Assembly (NCBI GenBank): GCA_016928755.1
Contig: JAFGKB010000175.1
Location: 1 to 15,221, forward strand
DNA length: 15,221 nucleotides
Origin: Anaerolineae bacterium
Lineage (GTDB): Bacteria > Chloroflexota > Anaerolineae > B4-G1 > SLSP01
Reading direction: 5' to 3'
The position numbers and the translations under genes were made by a program. Numbering within the stretch: position 1 is the first letter of the stretch; each line of letters opens with the position of its first letter. The notes beneath the pieces were generated by a model. That model did not search any database. It worked only from the letters and a program-made list of their open reading frames with translations, and was not told the origin of the DNA. Positions 13,698 to 15,221 of this stretch are shown here, piece by piece.

Positions 13698-13737
13698 GCG
13701 GCGACACCTTGAAGTGAGGATTGACGCCGCTTTTTTT
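13698..13737 (+). terminator. Rho-independent terminator of the rpmF-fabD-fabG-nusB operon
   Basis: GCGGCG (13698-13703) pairs with CGCCGC (13725-13730), followed at once by T7 (13731-13737). The 21-nt loop contains AAGTGAG (13712-13718), complementary to CTCACTT at 13744-13750 just beyond the T run. Confidence 0.85.
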
Positions 13738-13800
13738 CGGAAGCTCACTTGTTAAAGCCCTCTCGTTGTAGTATTCTACTCACCATAAAGGATTTTTAGC

Positions 13801-13806
13801 TATAAT
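13801..13806 (+). promoter_or_regulatory. Candidate -10 box for the COG2403-type GTPase gene
   Basis: A perfect TATAAT sits 31 nt before the start codon, giving a predicted start of transcription near 13813. No good -35 box is found at the right distance (TACTCA at 13777 is the best). A second weak pair lies upstream: TTGTTA (13749-13754), 17 nt, TATTCT (13772-13777). A preceding terminator makes a promoter in this gap necessary. Confidence 0.5.
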
Positions 13807-13836
13807 AAAACTTTTTTGGTGAAAGGAGTTAAACAG

Positions 13837-15153
13837 ATGGAGAAGATTAAGGTGCTGATTATGGGGGCTGCCGGGCGCGACTTCCATAATTTCAATACTT
13901 ATTTCCGTAACAATGAGCGATATGAGGTCGTAGCTTTTACGGCTACCCAAATCCCCAATATTGAAGGACGCATGTATCCCCCAGAACTTTCTGGTGATTT
14001 ATATCCTGCCGGGATTCCGATTTTCCCAGAAGCTGATTTGCCCCGCTTAATCAAGGAGCATGGAATTTCCCAGGTTATTTTCGCTTATTCCGATGTAGGA
14101 CACGAGTATGTTATGCACAAGGCTTCCTTGGTAAATGCTCTAGGGGCTGATTTCCGTTTGATGGGCACCCAAGCCACTATGATTAAGAGCACGAAGCCCG
14201 TTGTTGCCATCTGTGCCGTGCGTACCGGTTCTGGTAAGTCCCAGACCACACGCCATGTCTGCGATATGTTGCAGGCTATGGGCAAGAAGGTTGTGGCAGT
14301 CCGTCACCCTATGCCCTATGGTGACCTGGCTAAGCAAGCTGTCCAACGTTTCGCGACTTACACCGATTTGGATAAGCATGAGTGCACCATTGAAGAACGT
14401 GAGGAATACGAGCCCCATATCGACCGTGGCGTTGTTGTCTATGCCGGTGTGGATTACGAAGCAATTCTGCGTGAGGCTGAAAAAGAGGCCGACGTTGTAG
14501 TTTGGGATGGTGGTAATAATGACCTCCCCTTCTACCAACCTGATTTGTGGATCACCGTTGCCGACCCCCACCGTCCGGGGCATGAGATGTCTTACTACCC
14601 CGGTGAGGCCAATGTCCGTGCCGCAGATGTTATCGTGATTAATAAAGTTGATACCGCGGCTTATGAGAACGTCCGCATTGTGCGTGATAATATTACTAAG
14701 TTGAATCCTGATGCTATTGTTGTTGAAGCTGCTTCCCCTATCTTCGTTGATGACCCCTTGGCTATTCGTGGTAAGCGTGTCTTAGTCGTTGAGGATGGAC
14801 CCACTCTGACCCACGGTGAGATGGCTTATGGGGCCGGCTATGTGGCCGCCACCCGTTTCGGTGCGTCTGAAATTATTGATCCCCGCCCCTATGCAGTGGC
14901 ATCAATTACGGCAACCTATGAGAAGTATCCGACTACCGGTGCTATTCTTCCCGCGATGGGATATGGTCAAGATCAGATTCGGGACCTCGAGACCACCATC
15001 AATAGTACTCCGTGTGATATCGTTGTCATTGGGACGCCCATTGACTTGAGCCGCGTGCTGAAGATCGAGCATCCTTCACAACGTGTGCGCTATGAGTTGC
15101 AAGTTATCGGCACTCCAACTATCGAGCAGGTACTTAAGGAACGTATACAGTAA
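13837..15153 (+). CDS. P-loop GTPase related to cyclic 2,3-diphosphoglycerate synthetase (COG2403)
   Basis: A 438-residue cytoplasmic protein. It starts with VLIMGAAGRDFHNFN (6-20), a signature of the COG2403 'predicted GTPase' group that includes archaeal cyclic 2,3-diphosphoglycerate synthetases. A P-loop AVRTGSGKSQTT (127-138) with Lys134, a WDGGNND segment (223-229) and NKVD (269-272) indicate a G-protein-like nucleotide site. The archaeal enzyme makes a thermoprotectant phosphate ester, but bacterial members have no firmly known role that I am aware of, so the reaction is not assigned. AAAGGAG 8 nt upstream fixes the start at 13837. Arginine codons are 16 CGT, 8 CGC, 1 CGA and 1 CGG of 26, a bias expected for an abundant protein. 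It has its own promoter region and terminator. Confidence 0.85.
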   Translation: MEKIKVLIMGAAGRDFHNFNTYFRNNERYEVVAFTATQIPNIEGRMYPPELSGDLYPAGIPIFPEADLPRLIKEHGISQVIFAYSDVGHEYVMHKASLVNALGADFRLMGTQATMIKSTKPVVAICAVRTGSGKSQTTRHVCDMLQAMGKKVVAVRHPMPYGDLAKQAVQRFATYTDLDKHECTIEEREEYEPHIDRGVVVYAGVDYEAILREAEKEADVVVWDGGNNDLPFYQPDLWITVADPHRPGHEMSYYPGEANVRAADVIVINKVDTAAYENVRIVRDNITKLNPDAIVVEAASPIFVDDPLAIRGKRVLVVEDGPTLTHGEMAYGAGYVAATRFGASEIIDPRPYAVASITATYEKYPTTGAILPAMGYGQDQIRDLETTINSTPCDIVVIGTPIDLSRVLKIEHPSQRVRYELQVIGTPTIEQVLKERIQ

Positions 15154-15161
15154 ATAAAAAT

Positions 15162-15178
15162 AAGCCTTGCCGGCTTTT
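15162..15178 (+). terminator. Terminator hairpin after the COG2403-type gene
   Basis: AAGCC (15162-15166) pairs with GGCTT (15172-15176), followed by further T to 15178. An A-rich stretch (15152-15160) lies on the upstream side. The stem is short, so termination may be partial or shared with the inverted repeat downstream. Confidence 0.5.
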
Positions 15179-15183
15179 GAAAG

Positions 15184-15221
15184 ATAGGTGCAACGCAGAT
15201 TCTTAAATGCGTTGCACCTAT
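15184..15221. repeat. Perfect 14-bp inverted repeat at the window edge
   Basis: ATAGGTGCAACGCA (15184-15197) and TGCGTTGCACCTAT (15208-15221) are exact reverse complements around a 10-nt loop. The window stops at the end of the right arm, so a following T run, or continuation of the repeat, cannot be seen. It may be a second terminator, perhaps for a convergent gene, or part of a mobile-element end. Confidence 0.65.

Noticed and set aside
14140..14583. 147-codon minus-strand frame opposite the COG2403-type gene
   Set aside because: It lies wholly inside a well-supported gene and has no ribosome site or recognisable motif. The open frame follows from the biased codon use of the true gene.

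Overview
This 15.2 kb window looks like chromosomal housekeeping DNA from a member of the Chloroflexota, most likely Anaerolineae. That placement is my inference from three things. The exported esterase has a Thr-Pro repeat linker of a kind common in Anaerolineae. The gene order is Gram-positive-like (rpe, rpmB, asp23/yloU, yloV/fakA, recG, coaD, rpmF, fabD, fabG, asp23/yqhY, nusB). A COG2403-type GTPase closes the window. Nearly every position is accounted for. There are no tRNA or rRNA genes, CRISPR arrays, transposases or phage genes.

Layout. At 1-1260 a lipoprotein esterase gene with its own promoter sits between two related hairpins with AAACCCGG stems. At 1299-2186 (minus) lies an RpiR-family phosphosugar regulator, divergent from rpe (2493-3173), which appears to be transcribed as a leaderless mRNA. 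A bidirectional terminator (3181-3215) separates rpe from rpmB (minus). rpmB is divergent from a long plus-strand series: Asp23 protein 1, FakA/YloV, two DegV/FakB proteins, RecG, CoaD and a coiled-coil protein (3499-10772). A near-perfect promoter (10790-10817) then starts a second unit, rpmF-fabD-fabG-Asp23 protein 2-nusB (10918-13649), ended by a strong terminator (13698-13737). The last gene (13837-15153) is a P-loop GTPase related to cyclic 2,3-diphosphoglycerate synthetase, with codon use suggesting high expression. It is followed by two inverted repeats.

How the genes fit together. The central theme is acyl-group supply and membrane-lipid precursors. FakA plus DegV/FakB proteins are expected to phosphorylate fatty acids. 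CoaD makes the CoA precursor. FabD and FabG run malonyl transfer and ketoacyl reduction in fatty-acid synthesis. Two Asp23/Gls24-family proteins bracket the whole set, one beside fakA (as yloU-yloV in Bacillus) and one beside nusB (as yqhY-nusB). Ribosomal proteins L28 and L32, NusB and RecG tie this to growth and genome maintenance.

Most worth a second look: the joining of both Asp23 neighbourhoods around a fatty-acid cluster; the tandem DegV pair in which one copy has lost most signature motifs; the Cys-to-Asp change in the FakA metal site; the palindrome just before fabD; the DivIVA/SepIVA-like coiled-coil protein after coaD; and the rpmF leader. I found no clear new defence or mobile system.
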